A stretch of DNA of 64,000 nucleotides from Branchiostoma belcheri (GCF_001625305.1 NW_017804620.1:83113-147112), one strand, 5' to 3'; shown: positions 31,454-43,960, counted from the first letter of the stretch. The notes: generated by a model from the letters alone, not told the origin. Numbers and translations: made by a program.

Positions 31454-32128
31454 GTCCATAATATCACCAGGGTCCATAATATCGCCACCTTGAGAAATAG
31501 TGTGCTTAAAGATATTTTTACCACAACATACTAGGGCTGCGTACCTAAACGTAACATCAGGTACAGGTACAGGTACTGGTACAGAGGTTTAGGTACAGGT
31601 CCGGACCTGTACCTGTACCTGAACAATTTGACAAATTAACACGTGTTCTTCACTTTTTCAATCATGACACAGAAACAATAATAAAGTGTTGGAGGGAAGA
31701 GAAAATGACTGACCTCTGATCTGATTTGAGTTTGTTGACCAATCACAACCCTGGATCAGCCACACTCTCGCGATGTCTCGTGAGACTGAGGATCTCAAAT
31801 CAATCGACGGTGTTTACGTCTTTTCCAGTGCTAATTTTTCGTCTTTGTGGTAGGATTTACCTATCTTTAGTCATATACATGGTGTAAACTAGCTATTTCG
31901 GTACTATATACTCGTTACTTCATGATCCGGTATTTTGGACCTGTACCGAAACGATTTTTACGGTATTGGACCGGTACAGTGTACCGGTCCGCAGCCCTAC
32001 AACATACCCTAGGTATGTAGATTTGAGGTGTGCAGGAGTGCATACCAAAAGTATGTTGCAGTAAAAATATCTTAAAGCACACTATTTCTCAAGGTGGCGA
32101 TATTATGGACCCTGGTGATATTATGGAC
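31454..32128. mobile_element. Foldback element carrying a nested hAT element
   Basis: Arms of about 78 bp (31454-31531 and 32050-32128) are nearly perfect complements: GTCCATAATATCACCAGGGT and ACCCTGGTGATATTATGGAC type, with GAGAAATAGTGTGC internally. The loop contains the hAT element at 31532-31999. Confidence 0.88.
31532..31999. mobile_element. 468-bp hAT-type MITE with exact 8-bp TSD
   Basis: Ends TAGGGCTGCGTACC and GGTCCGCAGCCCTA; CAACATAC flanks it at 31524-31531 and 32000-32007. The left part is built from GGTACAGGTACAGG repeats, the right part from GGTATTGGACCGGTAC. It is non-coding. Ends and 8-bp duplication fit the hAT superfamily. Confidence 0.92.
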
Positions 32129-32131
32129 ACG

Positions 32132-33237
32132 GATGTGTATGCATTCAGGTAAAGACACTGTACACTAACAGACATATAAAATTTGGATATGTACACGCAG
32201 TTCCTAGGGAAATGAATAACGATCACTCTGGAATTTATTTTCGCCCCTCTCGTGGAGCTCCCAACCAATGCGGCCAGAGTTAACTATATTCGCGAGCCGT
32301 AGCGAACCCGCATTGCACTCAAAGCAACTTTGAGTGCAACTCTGTAAAATGATACTGAAAACGCCGGTGTGGGACCTAAAATAACCTCCGGTATGATACC
32401 AGTTTCGAAAACTTTTTTTTTTTAAATATAATTCAAGAAAGACGCCAATATTTCTAACCCTTGATAAATATATTCTCAAACGAGATATCGTAATAAAATC
32501 CGAAAAACGACAACATTTGTTTGAAATTATCTTTAGTAATTTTCCACTGGCCCTATGACGTCATTTTCACAACCGCGCGAATTTTCAACATCTACGGGCA
32601 GACGAGGATTTGGACGCTCTGTTTTAAAATGTCTCAAAAACATTATTTTTGAGATTTTTGTGTGCATTTTTCGTCAGAATATGCAGTTAAGGTCTTGTAC
32701 AACAGGCAGGATGAAAAATTACGGGGCATTTTGCGGTAATTTTACAGAAAAGACGACAAAAGTGCAGACAAGAACCGACAACTGTGCAGCCGAGTCGGGT
32801 TTGACGTGTGTGACGGTAAGATTGTTGAACAATTTTCTGCTATTTCTGGGCGAATTTTTAAAAAGTAAAAGTACCTCTAATTTGTTCAGAACAGATTTGG
32901 ACAACTATTTCGTACGTTTATCCTTAAATTCTGTGGTAATTTTCTGTCCTTTGGGGTATTTTTCATAACAATTTCTAGGAAAACCATGGCGGACATTAAA
33001 TGTTTGAGTTCCTCTCGTTTGACGATATGAATTTACCTGGAGTTTAGTCATTTTGCTCAGAAAAGTCGAGAATACGTTCTTCGTGCCTTAAGTAGTGAAT
33101 ACTGAGGAAATGGTATGTGATTTTGGTACTTCTTCACGCGATAATATGTGAAAAAGTGGCCAAGTAGGACATCATAATGATTAACATATGATTAACATGG
33201 GTAAATTGGTTAACATGGCGGATGTGCGAACCCTTTG
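32132..33237. other. Intergenic, nothing recognised
   Basis: Open frames up to 137 codons (32555-32968) show no recognisable motif or codon structure; no repeats stand out. Confidence 0.55.
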
Positions 33238-34200
33238 CAGAAATTTGGTGTATTTTCAAACGAACCTCTCTATATCTAGTATCAAGCTAGGAGGCAAACC
33301 TGAAATACTTAAAACAGCTTTATCGTTAGATGCTGTTCAAATTTCCTTTGTTTCGACAGGTTTTGAACAGCAAAATTATGGACATTTTTGAAGGAGATTC
33401 CCAGATGAGAGAGAATATTCAGCACCACTTTCTCCCAGCCTTACACTTGGTAGGGATGGCTATTTGTTATAGTAACGTTAACCATTTTGTCAGCCATTCT
33501 TATCCTTTGCCTTTACAAGTCAGTTAAATGTTTTCGTGTCACCATGTACACTAGCCTAGATGATCATTACATGGAAAGATATTGGTAATCCTGTTATCAA
33601 ATGTCTCTTGTCTCAGATTGATGTGTTGAAATATCAATATAAAGTTGATATGCTGTAGGGATTTTTGTTACGAAAATGATGCAATGAATTCTATCTCAGA
33701 CCATGCTTTATACATGTTTTGCCACACCTGTCCTTGGTGCTGAACACCATACACACACAAAAATTTGGTGTATTTTCAAACGGACTTCACTAGTATCAAG
33801 CTAGGATGCAAACATGAAATACTTCAAACAGCTTTTCAATATCTTTAGAAGCTGTTCACATTTCCTTTGTTTCGACAGGCTTTGACCAGATTCCCAGATG
33901 AGAGAATATTTAGCACCACTTTCTCCCAAGCATACACTTGGTAGGCACGGCCATTTATTATAATAACAGTTTTGTTTACTGCCATTCATATCTTTTGCCT
34001 TCAAAAGTCGGTTAAATGTTTTTGTGGTACCATTTACACTAGCCTAGACGACCATTCATATGGAAAGATATTTATTAGTAATCCTGTTATCAAAATGTTT
34101 TTTTTGTCTCAGATTGGTATATTAGTATTGAAATATGCCTTATATAAAGGTGATGCATGAATTTTTTCTCAGACCATGCATTGTACATGTTTTGCCACAC
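33238..34200. repeat. Tandem duplication, ~520-bp unit (two copies)
   Basis: ATTTGGTGTATTTTCAAACG, CTAGTATCAAGCTAGGA, TTCCTTTGTTTCGACAGG and CAGACCATGCNTTATACATG recur from 33768 in the same order. The end of each unit contains one copy of the ~40-bp word that is massively expanded next door (34200-35745). Confidence 0.85.
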
Positions 34201-35745
34201 ATTTCAAAACACTAAACACCATCCACACACAAACGTGCCTTTTCTTGGTGCTGAACACCACCCACACACAGGTAAACACACCTGTCCTTGGAGCTGAACA
34301 CCATCCACACACACACAAACATACCTGTCCCTGGTGCTGAACACAATCCATAGACATACATACATGTCCCTGGTGCTGAACACTTCCACACACAGATTAA
34401 ACACACCTGTCCTTGGAGCTGAACACCATCGATATCCATACACATACACATACATACCTGTCCTTGGTGCTGAACCCCATCCACACACAAACATACATGT
34501 CCCTGGTGATGAACACCATCCACACACAGGCAAACACACCTATCCTTGGTGCTGAACACCATCCACACACAGGCAAACACACCTGTCCTTGGTGCTGAAT
34601 GCCATCCATACACATACATACCTGTCACTGGTGCTGAACGCCATCCATACACATACATACCTGTCCCTGGTGCTAAACACTTTCCACACACAGGTAAACA
34701 CACCTGTCCTTGGAGCTGAACCCCATCCACACACAAACATACCTGTCCTTGGTGCTGAATGCCATCCACACACATACATACCTGTCCTTGGTGCTGAATG
34801 CCATCCACACTCATACATACCTGTCCTTGGTGCTGAACGCCATCCACACACAGGTAAACACACCTGCCCTTGGTGCTGAATGCCATCCATACACATACAT
34901 ACCTGTGCTTGGTGCTGAATGCCATCCATACACATACATACCTGTCCTTGGTGCTGAACGCCATCCATACACAGGTAAACACACCTGTCATTGGTGCTGA
35001 ACACCATCCACACACAGGTAAACACACCTGTCCTTGGTGCTGAATGCCATCCATACACATACATACCTGTCCTTGGTGCTGAACGCCATCCATACACAGG
35101 TAAACACACCGTGTCGATTGGTGCTGAACACCATCCACACAACAGGTAAACACACCTGTCCTTGTTGCTGAATGCCATCCATACACATACATACCTGTCC
35201 TTGGTGCTGAACACCATCCACACACACACAAACACACCTGTCCTTGGTGCTGAATGCCATCCATACACATACATACCTGTCCTTGGTGCTGAACGCCATC
35301 CATACACAGGTAAACACACCTGTCCTTGGAGCTGAACACCATCCACACACACACAAACACACCTGTCCTTGGAGCTGAACACCATCCACACACAAACATA
35401 CCTGTCCTTGGTGCTGAACGCCATCCATACACATACATACCTGTTCCTGGTGCTGAACACCATCCATACATACACATACACATACATACCTGTCCCTGGT
35501 GGTGAACACCATCCACACACAAACACACCTGTCCTTGGTGCTGAATGCCATCCACACACAAACATACCTGTCCTTGGTGCTGAACGCCATCCACACATAG
35601 GTTAACACACCTGTCCTTGGAGCTGAACACCATCGATATCCATACACATACACACCTGTCCCTGGAGCTGAACACCATCGATATCCATACACATACATAC
35701 CTGTCCCTGGTGCTGAACACCATCCACACACAAACATACAAATAT
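34200..35745. repeat. 1.5-kb minisatellite, ~39-43-bp unit, about 37 copies
   Basis: Units follow ACCTGTCCTTGGTGCTGAAC then (G/A)CCATCCA(C/T)ACACA and either TACAT or GGTAAACAC. Unit lengths vary, so the reading frame is not conserved. All three minus frames are open for hundreds of codons (up to 547) simply because the unit lacks stop codons on that strand; this is not treated as a gene. Confidence 0.93.
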
Positions 35746-37366
35746 CTTGAGGCATCATTTTGTAAACATCCATGCAAGTAGAATTGAAAACCCTGTTTCA
35801 TTTTCTTCCTCCCAGACCAGTGAAGCCAGGTGGAGAGAAGACATACTGTCAACATATGTTAGGTTTTCTAGACCATTCCTTATTCATTTAAGAAAATTAT
35901 GTCAGCTTTCTTTTACCCATAGCACATAATGAAGAGATGCCTAGATTGTTTAAAAATGCATTGCTGTAAATTCATTTATGTTTGATAAGTTTGAACCAAT
36001 TCTGTAGTACAGTATTATACAATGGAAACAAATTTTCTAGTAACACGATTTTGCATGTGATGGTAGCCATTGTTGGTGGCCTTTTGTGATGTCGCAGTGA
36101 AAAAAATCACCAGAAACATTTCAAGACTTACAGTATATATACAAGAAAAAAGTGTTGGTGCAGTTATACTAAATATAGTGACAGAATTTTTAATACAATT
36201 GTGAATGGCTCAACAACTGGTAATGTGTACAGAATACGCCATTACTTTGAATAAGTTTTGATGAATGCTATGTTAACCCCAGGTCAACATGTGCACAACT
36301 ACATTGGCTGCAGACAGTACGAGAAATACTACCGATGTGGCTGTGTGGGATTGTGCTGCGTTTCGCATATCCTTTCACGTTGACACTTGTTAATGCATTA
36401 TTGGCATGTCGTATCATCAGTTTATCCTTTCATCACAATAGTTCTTCTAGTATAGTGTTTTTTTATGTATTCAATGACGTAGAAGTTGGCTAGAAGTATC
36501 ATTGCTTCATAACTGTTGTTTTTATTTCATGCAAAAGTTTCCTGTTGACTGCCATTTGTGTCACAAAATTATTTTGTAACCAAAACTTCATATGAGCTTA
36601 ATATAACAGTCACTGGTGCTGAAGCATTGTTATTAGATCCAGTGCAGAGAATTTGTAAAATTCTAAAATGTATTTTAGATGTCCCAGTACAGGGACAGGT
36701 AAGTTGTTCTGGAAGTACAATGAAATGAAAGGTGAAATATCCGGTAGCTCAACTGACTTTTCAATTGCTTTTACATGTTTGATCATACATGCATATGGGG
36801 CAGCAAATGCAAATATTGCGCCTACGTGAAAGTATGCTGAAAGAAGACAACTTCAAGGATGGACCAGAAAAGCCTGAGCACTTATAATTGTTTGTCTTGA
36901 TACATTTTAGATGTCACAGTACTGTTACAAAACAATAGTTTAGCCTGCAAAAAGAACAAATGTAATAGGAATTATTTTATTGTCAATTTATTGAATTAGG
37001 CTTCTCCAAAAGACAGACCTTCAGACCACAGAATGATAGGAAGTCTGTTTTGATATTGTGTTATTGCAACTGATTGCTTTTTTTGGCTTGTTTATTCAGT
37101 TGACATCCCAGTACAGGGCCATATAGAATGTGTAACATTACATAGAACAGCACCTAAAATCTCACCCCAGTACAGGGCGATATAGAATACGTAGATCAGC
37201 ACCTAAAATCTGCACTCCAGTACAGGGGTAAAGAAGAAACAACATGGCCTGAGAATTTGTTTTGTTTTTATGCTCCAGTACAGGAGCAGAAGGCCAACAG
37301 TTACATTGATAGAAATATATGATTTGATAAGATATAATTAAAATATAATTAATATGCACACATGTC
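35746..37366. other. Intergenic, mostly unrecognised
   Basis: AT-rich, with the word CCAGTACAGGG recurring between 36680 and 37290 (and again near 38915-38960), suggesting a decayed repeat. No gene seen. Confidence 0.5.
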
Positions 37367-38593
37367 GTCTGAGGTAACAGGTGCGGTAACTTGCTGTGCA
37401 TTTGGCTAACAGTGAGTGCCCAGAAATACGTGGTGCTCCAAAACTGGTCAGACGGTAGGCTGTTGTTAGCATCTGTGCGCTATCCCCTGTCGTGAGTGTG
37501 AGAGCCCGCGGGAGATCATGTCCTCGTACTGGCTTGGTGGATCGTGCGATCGTACGGAACGATGAGGGTGAAACTTCCACATGCAGGGTGACTTCGGGTC
37601 AGGCATTCCAGGGACCGGGCAGGGTGGCCAAGCCCACGGCTTGGAGTGGCGTTTAATGGTCGCACCATCTGGGCCGCATACCTGGATCATACACCCAAAT
37701 CGTTCATTTTGCCAGTCAATGGACATCGCTGTCCCGTGTTCGCATCAACCGCCTGCGGGTTGATTCCGGACTCATCGCGCCGGGGGCAGAATGATCACGG
37801 AAAGCCAGGCAGTCCTGTGCTGGGTACCGCCAGTGGCGAGGCGGTACCGGGGGCTGTTTTGCTGGTTGCGGGTAGTCACCTGTATGTCCCTGGAGTGGAT
37901 CTGGCTACACTCTTAAAGGTCCTGTACTCACTGGTACACTCTATTAAAAAGAATAATGATATTATTGACAATTGAATTTCTCACGACCTCACGGTGCCAT
38001 GAGTACTGGGATACTGGGAGTGTGTTAGAGTCGGATTGCACCCGGACATGGGGCATTGGTAACAAATTACCTCCTTTGCCTGTTGGTGGCTACGAAGGTG
38101 GCGTTCCCAACGAGCGGCTTCGGCTGCTCACCGGGGCGTACGCTGACTGCCCGTTGCATTACTGTCGGTCACTCAGGCATTCGAGCGGCAGTACCGAGCA
38201 ATCGGTATGGGAGTGACCAGGGAACCCTTTCCTGTTCGAAGGAGTGGCGAAGACCATTGCGAACGCTTAAGCATGCTCCGAGGAAGGGGTGACCTCTGGG
38301 TTAGCGTGTGACACCTGAGTGGATGAGGCCGTGGTGGGAGGAGGCCGATTCCCTGGTTGTCGTTCCGGGGTGCTTGTAACCAAATCGACAGGGGCTCTGG
38401 CGCACAGTCGGCATAGACACTTAGCTTTAGCTGTAGATCGTGAGGTCGTTACATCATCTGCACTATAATGTTGTGCAAAATAGGGCTTGGCTGTTAGTCC
38501 TGTGGTGGTGCGAAGTAGCCGTGGTGGAGCGAAACCACTGCCACTGTGATTCCCAGCCGCACAGCAGACAAACTGCACTTTAACACCTCAGAC
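37367..38593. mobile_element. GC-rich 1.2-kb island bounded by short inverted repeats
   Basis: Composition jumps to clearly higher GC between about 37430 and 38580. GTCTGAGGT (37367-37375) and ACCTCAGAC (38585-38593) bound it; a second inverted pair, ACGACCTCACG and CGTGAGGTCGT, lies near 37980 and 38440. Frames of 60-109 codons overlap on both strands but none matches a known protein. It is possibly a non-autonomous transposon or retroelement 5' region; identity unresolved. Confidence 0.45.
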
Positions 38594-38654
38594 TGACATA
38601 CAGACATCAACCTAAGTTTGGATTAAGTAGAAAATGATTGATGGCTATCAACTT

Positions 38655-38760
38655 ATAAAAGACAGATATCGCTGTAGTTCTATCCAGGTTGTACATAAAA
38701 GACAGATATCGCTGTAGTTCTATCCAGGATGTACATAAAAGACAGATATCGCCATAGGCT
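38655..38760. repeat. Three tandem ~40-bp units
   Basis: ATAAAAGACAGATATCGC then TGTAGTTCTATCCAGG occurs three times (third truncated). Flanked by an inverted pair AGACATCAACCT (38604) and AGGTTGATGTCT (38819). Confidence 0.85.
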
Positions 38761-39297
38761 ATCATGTGCATTATAACTAGAACCTATCATGTGCTATAAA
38801 AAGCAATTAATTAAACTGAGGTTGATGTCTGCTTAAGCTAATAGATGGTACCCAGTATAGGGGCCAATGAGCCTACAGAATGATTGGCAGTATGTTGCCA
38901 AGTATTATGGCATCCCAGTACAGGGATGCAATAACCATTTAACTGTGCACTCCAGTATAGGGGGCACCGAACCAGACAATGTGAATGTGATATGTATGAT
39001 GACATATTATTGCCTCACTTTTTTGTTTTTGCATCACCATCACTGGTTGCACCAGGTCATTGACCCCCTGGTCTGTGATTACACCCAGGGAGGGACATTG
39101 TCCAGTATTGTTTGTATAAATTTAAGTAGAGGTGATTTTAGATGTTCAAGTATGCAGCAGAAAGTACAAGACAACTTCAAGGCTGAGCAAGAGGATGCAG
39201 ATATATTTTTCCATCAGAACAGATTCTAATTAAATGTGCAAGATTCATCGCAGTGGCAACAGTCTGTATCTGTATGGGAGCCCGCAAGCCCTTTTCC

Positions 39298-39470
39298 GTA
39301 GAGCGTAATCGGCCGTTTTAATTTGGCGTAGACGGACCGCTCTAGTATTTTTGCGTAGAGCGTATTTGGCGTTTTAATTCTACGTAATGCGTTGTGGCCA
39401 CTTGGAATTTATCGTAAAGCGTAATCGAGAGGTTCCGAATTCATCGTAGAGCGTTGTCGGGATCCCCCCT
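39298..39470. repeat. Six diverged ~30-bp units with CGTAGAGCGTA core
   Basis: CGTAGAGCGTAATCGGCCGT and variants recur about every 30 bases, each followed by TTTTAATT- or AATTTAT-type sequence. Strong CpG content in an AT-rich setting. Function unknown. Confidence 0.75.
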
Positions 39471-39480
39471 TGCAGGCCCT

Positions 39481-39650
39481 CCTGTATCTGTATAGCCGGT
39501 ATAACTGCCTTTCGGCGTAACACACCAGCTTCGCAGGCATGCGGCGCGGCAGCAGCTGACTACATTACACCGAACGACTTGTTACACCTAACCCTTGAAC
39601 TTCTAGCTCTAGACTTTGTTTAAAGCTATCTCAGTCTTTAAAGCTAAGTC
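39481..39650 (-). mobile_element. LINE 3'-tail fragment
   Basis: CTGTATAGCCGGTATAACTG, CCTTTCGGCGTAACACACCA and ACTTGTTACACCTAACCCTT place it with the copies at 13172 and 22395. Only one tail unit and ~110 bp of the 3' region remain. Confidence 0.78.
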
Positions 39651-40002
39651 TAGTGATACACTGAATGCCTCTCAGCAGTGGTGACTGAAAATGACCTCAA
39701 ATTGTAAAAAAAATTGTGAATTTCTTACAATAAATTGGCACAAAATGGCAGCAAACCCACAGACTGCTGTAAATTGTACTGAGGCTGATATTGTTCATTT
39801 GCTTGTATTAAATAACCACAACTTATTCTTTTCAGTCAAGATGTCTCAGGTCCTGTACTATCATAATGTTCATTTGATATCTGAGAGTTTCTGCATAACA
39901 AAATGTTCTGTAGCTGTGTTTGTATTTAATACAATTGATTGTACACTTCTGTTTGGCCATTCATTTAATCCATGATTTTAGTAGATTGATACAAAAGACT
40001 TT

Positions 40003-40765
40003 CTTACAATTCTCTCTAGCTCCGTAGGGCACTGTGTGCAGCTTTGGATTCGAACCATCAACCTAAGTAATTCAAAATGCCTTCCTTGTAATTCTCACAG
40101 ACTGTGTGCAGCTTCTCTGGATTCGAACCTGATCAACCTCTAGCTAAGAATGATCCAAAATTCTTACAATTCTGACTTAGACTGTGTGCAGCTTTGGATT
40201 CGAACAATCAACCTCTAGTAGAATGATCCTTATATTTCAATTCTCACTCAGGGCACTGTGTGAACACTACAAATTCAGACCATCAACCTCTAGTAGACTG
40301 ATTAACAAATGCTTTCCTCACACTATTCTGATTTAGGGCACTGTGTGCAGCTTCTTTAGATTTGAACCATCAACCTTAAGTAGAATGATCTTAATGCTTT
40401 CCTTACAATCCTGACTTTGGGCACTGTGCTCATTTTCTTCGGATTCAAACCATCAATGATGGTAACCTCTTAAGTAAAATGATCAAAAATGCTTTCTTGA
40501 CAATTCTGACTTATGTAGGGCATTGCATGCAGCTTATCTTTGGATGCAGACCATCAACCTGTAGTAGAATTCATAATCCAAAATGCTTTCCTTACAGTTC
40601 TCACATAGGGCAATCACAGTGTGCAGATTCTGTGGATTCAAACCGTAAACCTCTAGTAGAAAGATCCAAAATGCTTTCCTTACCATTCTGATGTAGGGCA
40701 CTCATATATGCAGCTTCTTTGGATTCAAGCCATCAACCTCTATAATTTTTAATCCAAAATGCCTG
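40003..40765 (-). repeat. Tandem array of ~80-bp units carrying Pol III B-box-like words
   Basis: About nine units of CTTTGGATTCGAACCATCAA, CCTCTAGTAGAATGATCC and AATGCTTTCCTTACAATTCT. The complement of the first word is GGTTCGAATCC, exactly the tRNA B box, intact in the first units and decayed in the others. No A box was found at tRNA spacing. Confidence 0.8.
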
Positions 40766-41164
40766 ATTGTTTTGTTTTTCAGCTTTTGAAGCAACAATCT
40801 TGTGAAAACTAGATTGACTGTAAGTAATTTGTGCAGTCTGTGGGTTCAGGACACTTCAGGTTTTCCATATATTCTATTTCCTTACCCCCACCCCCTTACT
40901 AGCCAGCTACCAGGACAGTGATGCAAGTATCAGGAATGGTTGGTATGGGTATGGAGCACAGGGCTGGACATGGTACTTTGTATTTCTTGATATGCTTAAA
41001 AATGCCTTTTCATGGGAAGGATCACTGAGGATTTTAATACTTTGACTTTATGACAATTTTTACATCCCTTGTAAATGGTAGTCAAGCGCAATGTTTTCTC
41101 GCAATTTATTCTCGTACTATTTTAATGTAGATCAAATCGTTTTCGTGTCTCATTAGTTGCCCTT

Positions 41165-41460
41165 AAGTACAGGGGAGGCCAGTCTAGATCAGTATAGTGT
41201 TTATAGTACCAGTGGTTTTAAACCACTGGTACTATAAACACAATGTTTTTGTACCATGTCCAGTTACCTTGTGCAACATGGTAAGTAAAACCGAAGACTG
41301 TGGCAGCAAGACAGGTGGTCCCAGGACAGGTGAAACAGGTGGTCTCAGGGCAGGTGTCTCCGACTACAAGGTGGCTTGATGGAGGGCGGAGGTCATCAAC
41401 AGTCATCAAGGTCAGGGTTCGAACCTGAACCCCTTGGCCTGTGTGTCTGTGTCATTCATT
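41165..41460. other. Short palindrome and degenerate B-box segment
   Basis: A near-perfect inverted pair, TTTATAGTACCAGTGGTTTT and AAAACCACTGGTACTATAAA, meets at 41220. Farther on, AGGGTTCGAACCTGAACCCC (41415) resembles a SINE B-box region. No gene. Confidence 0.55.
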
Positions 41461-41559
41461 GATTAGTTAGATTTAGATATAGGCAGGGCCAAAAAAGGAC
41501 AATTCCATTAGACAGCATAGGAGGAAAGTTGGCATCAAACTTTCTTGAAACTTGGATTA

Positions 41560-42345
41560 AAAGGTTCTAAACTGATATTAAAAATTCCCCCCCGACCCCA
41601 AATATTGCCTTAAAACTTAATTTGATACACAAGTTCTAACCAGAAAATTGCACCTCCTTGACTTAAACCTGTTTCTTGAAACTTTGATAAAAGGTTCAAA
41701 GCTGATTTAAAAAAAATTCCCCCAAATCTTCTAAGCTGAAAAAATTCCCCCAATCCAAAATATTGTCTTAAAACTACTTGTGCCTCTTGAAAGTCTTAAG
41801 TAGAAAATTTCAACCAGATATTGTCCTAAACCTGTTTCTTGAAACTTGGTTAAAAGCTTCAAAGCTGATTTGAAAAAACTCCCCCAAATCTTGCCCTAAA
41901 ACACCTGCTCCTTTTAGAGTCCTTTATCATTAATATTAAATAAGTGTCAACCAAATTTTGCCTTAAGCCTGTATCTTAAAACTTTAAAAAAACTTCCCCA
42001 CTCCAAATATTGCCTTAAGCCTGTATCTTAAAACTTTAAGAAACTTCCCCACCCCAAATATTGCCTTAAGCCTGTATCTTAAAACTTAAAAAAACTCCCC
42101 CACTCCAAATATTGTCTTAAGCCTGTGTCTTAAAACTTCAAAAAACTTCCCCACCCCAAATATTGCCTTAAGCCTGTGTCTTAAAACTTAAAAACAAACT
42201 TCCCCACCCCAAATATTGCCTTAAGCCTGTATCTTAAAACTTAAAAACAAACTTCCCCACCCCAAATATTGCCTTAAGCCTGTATCTTAAAACTTTAAAA
42301 AAAACTTCCCAACCCCAAATATTGCCTTAACATTAAGACTCCTTT
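41560..42345. repeat. Tandem ~60-bp satellite (CAAATATTGCCTTAAG)
   Basis: Units of CCCCAAATATTGCCTTAAGC, CTGTATCTTAAAACTT and AAAAACTTCCCCAC repeat at least eight times between 41960 and 42340, with more diverged copies before. Non-coding. Confidence 0.9.
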
Positions 42346-43960
42346 CTCTGATTAACAAGGTCTCGGCAAAAAATTGCCCCTCCCATCCAAGTATTGCCTT
42401 AAACCTCTAGTTTCTGGAGACACTTAGGAAGAAAAGTTATAATCAAATAATTCCCCCGTAAACATAACCTTGTATCTCGACTCTTAAGGGTTCTGAGAAA
42501 TTGCCCCCTTAAATATCGCCTTAAAACTTTCATATCTCAACTGTGATAAACGTCCTTAAATATTGCCTTAATACTTCCGTATCTTGACTATGGTTCTAAC
42601 TAGAATAGCCAGCTCCGTTATATGGGCTTCGAACCCCTGTTCTCTTGGTTAAAACTCTTGGTTAAAACGTTTTTTAGCAGATAGAACATTGCGTTAAAAT
42701 CTTGAATCCTTAATACTTTTCTTTAAAAAGCTCTAAAATAAATGTCCCTTCGCCAAATATTGCCTGAAAACACCTGAGACTTCCTGATGGTAAAGATAAC
42801 CCCTTACCCATAAACATTGCCTTAACACGGTAATCCGACGGTCTCACAGCGCCACCTACCGTTAGTGATCAGAATTGCAACACGTACTTCCAGGCTCGTA
42901 CTTCAGTATGTAAGGTAGAAGTGCACAGTGCTTGCCGCTCGTATGCGGCCTTTCTCGGCCTTTTCTTCCCAAAATCAATGACAAATATTGCCTGTTTCTT
43001 GAAACTGTGATTTAAATGTTATAATCTAAAATAAACTCCCTCATCACTAAATATTGCCTTAACCTTAAGACTCCTTTCCCTGATAAGTTCTTAGCAAAAA
43101 TTTGCTCCTCCCATCCAAGTATTGCCTTATACCTCCAGTATATGGAGACACTTAGGAAGAAAAGCTATAATCAGATAATTCCCCCGTAAACATCACCTTA
43201 ATGGCCCCAACACATTGCGTTAAAGTCTTGAATCCTTAATACTTTTCTTTAAAAAGCTCTAAAATAAGCGTACCTCCGCCAAATATTGCCTGTAAACACC
43301 TGAGACTTCCTGATGGTAAAGATAACCCCTTACCCATAAACATTGCCTTAACACGGTAATCCGACGGTCTCAGCGCCACCTACCGTTATTAATCAGAATT
43401 GCAACACGTATTTCCAGGCTCGTACTTCAGTATGTAAGGTAGAAGCGTACAGTGCTTGCCGCTCGTATGCGGCCTTTTCTTCCCAAACTTAATGACAAAT
43501 ATTGCCGTAAGCCTGTTTTTTGAAACTGTGATTTAAATGTTATAATCTAAAATAAACTCCCTCATCACTAAATATTGCCTTAACCTTAAGACGCCTTTCC
43601 CTGATAAGTTCTTACCAAAAATTTGCCCCTCCCATCCAAGTATTGCCTTATACCTCCAGTATATGGAGACACGTAGGAAGAAAAGCTACAATCAGATAAT
43701 TCCCCCGTAAACATCACCTTAATGGCCCCAAAACATTGCGTTAAAGTCTTGAATCCTTGAATACTTTTCTTTAAAAAGCTCTAAAATAAATGTCCCTCCG
43801 CCAAATATTGCCTGTAAACACCTGAGACTTCCTGATGGTAAAGACAACCCCATACCCATTAACATTGCCTTAACATTGCCTTAACACGGCGATCTAGCGA
43901 TATTGATCAGAATTGTAACGCGTACTTTAGTGAACAAGGTAAAAGTGTATAGTGTTTGCA
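42346..43960. repeat. Higher-order tandem repeat, ~530-bp period, three copies
   Basis: The marker ACACGG before GATCTAGC or TAATCCGACGGTCTC recurs at 42825, 43351 and 43884 (spacing 526 and 533). Each unit contains AGCGCCACCTACCGTTA, CTTGCCGCTCGTATGCGGCC and the CAAATATTGCCT word of the neighbouring satellite, so it probably grew from it. A shorter relative continues at 44130-44330. Confidence 0.88.

Noticed and set aside
34212-35855. 547-codon minus-strand open frame (Cys/Val/Gly-rich)
   Set aside because: It lies on a 39-43-bp minisatellite whose minus strand lacks stop codons in all three frames; unit lengths are not multiples of three, so the peptide switches frame. Not evidence of a gene.
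42940-42990. Resemblance to the start of U2 snRNA (TTCTCGGCCTTTT)
   Set aside because: Only 13 bases match; the following sequence lacks the branch-site recognition region, and the word lies inside a tandem satellite where other copies lack it.
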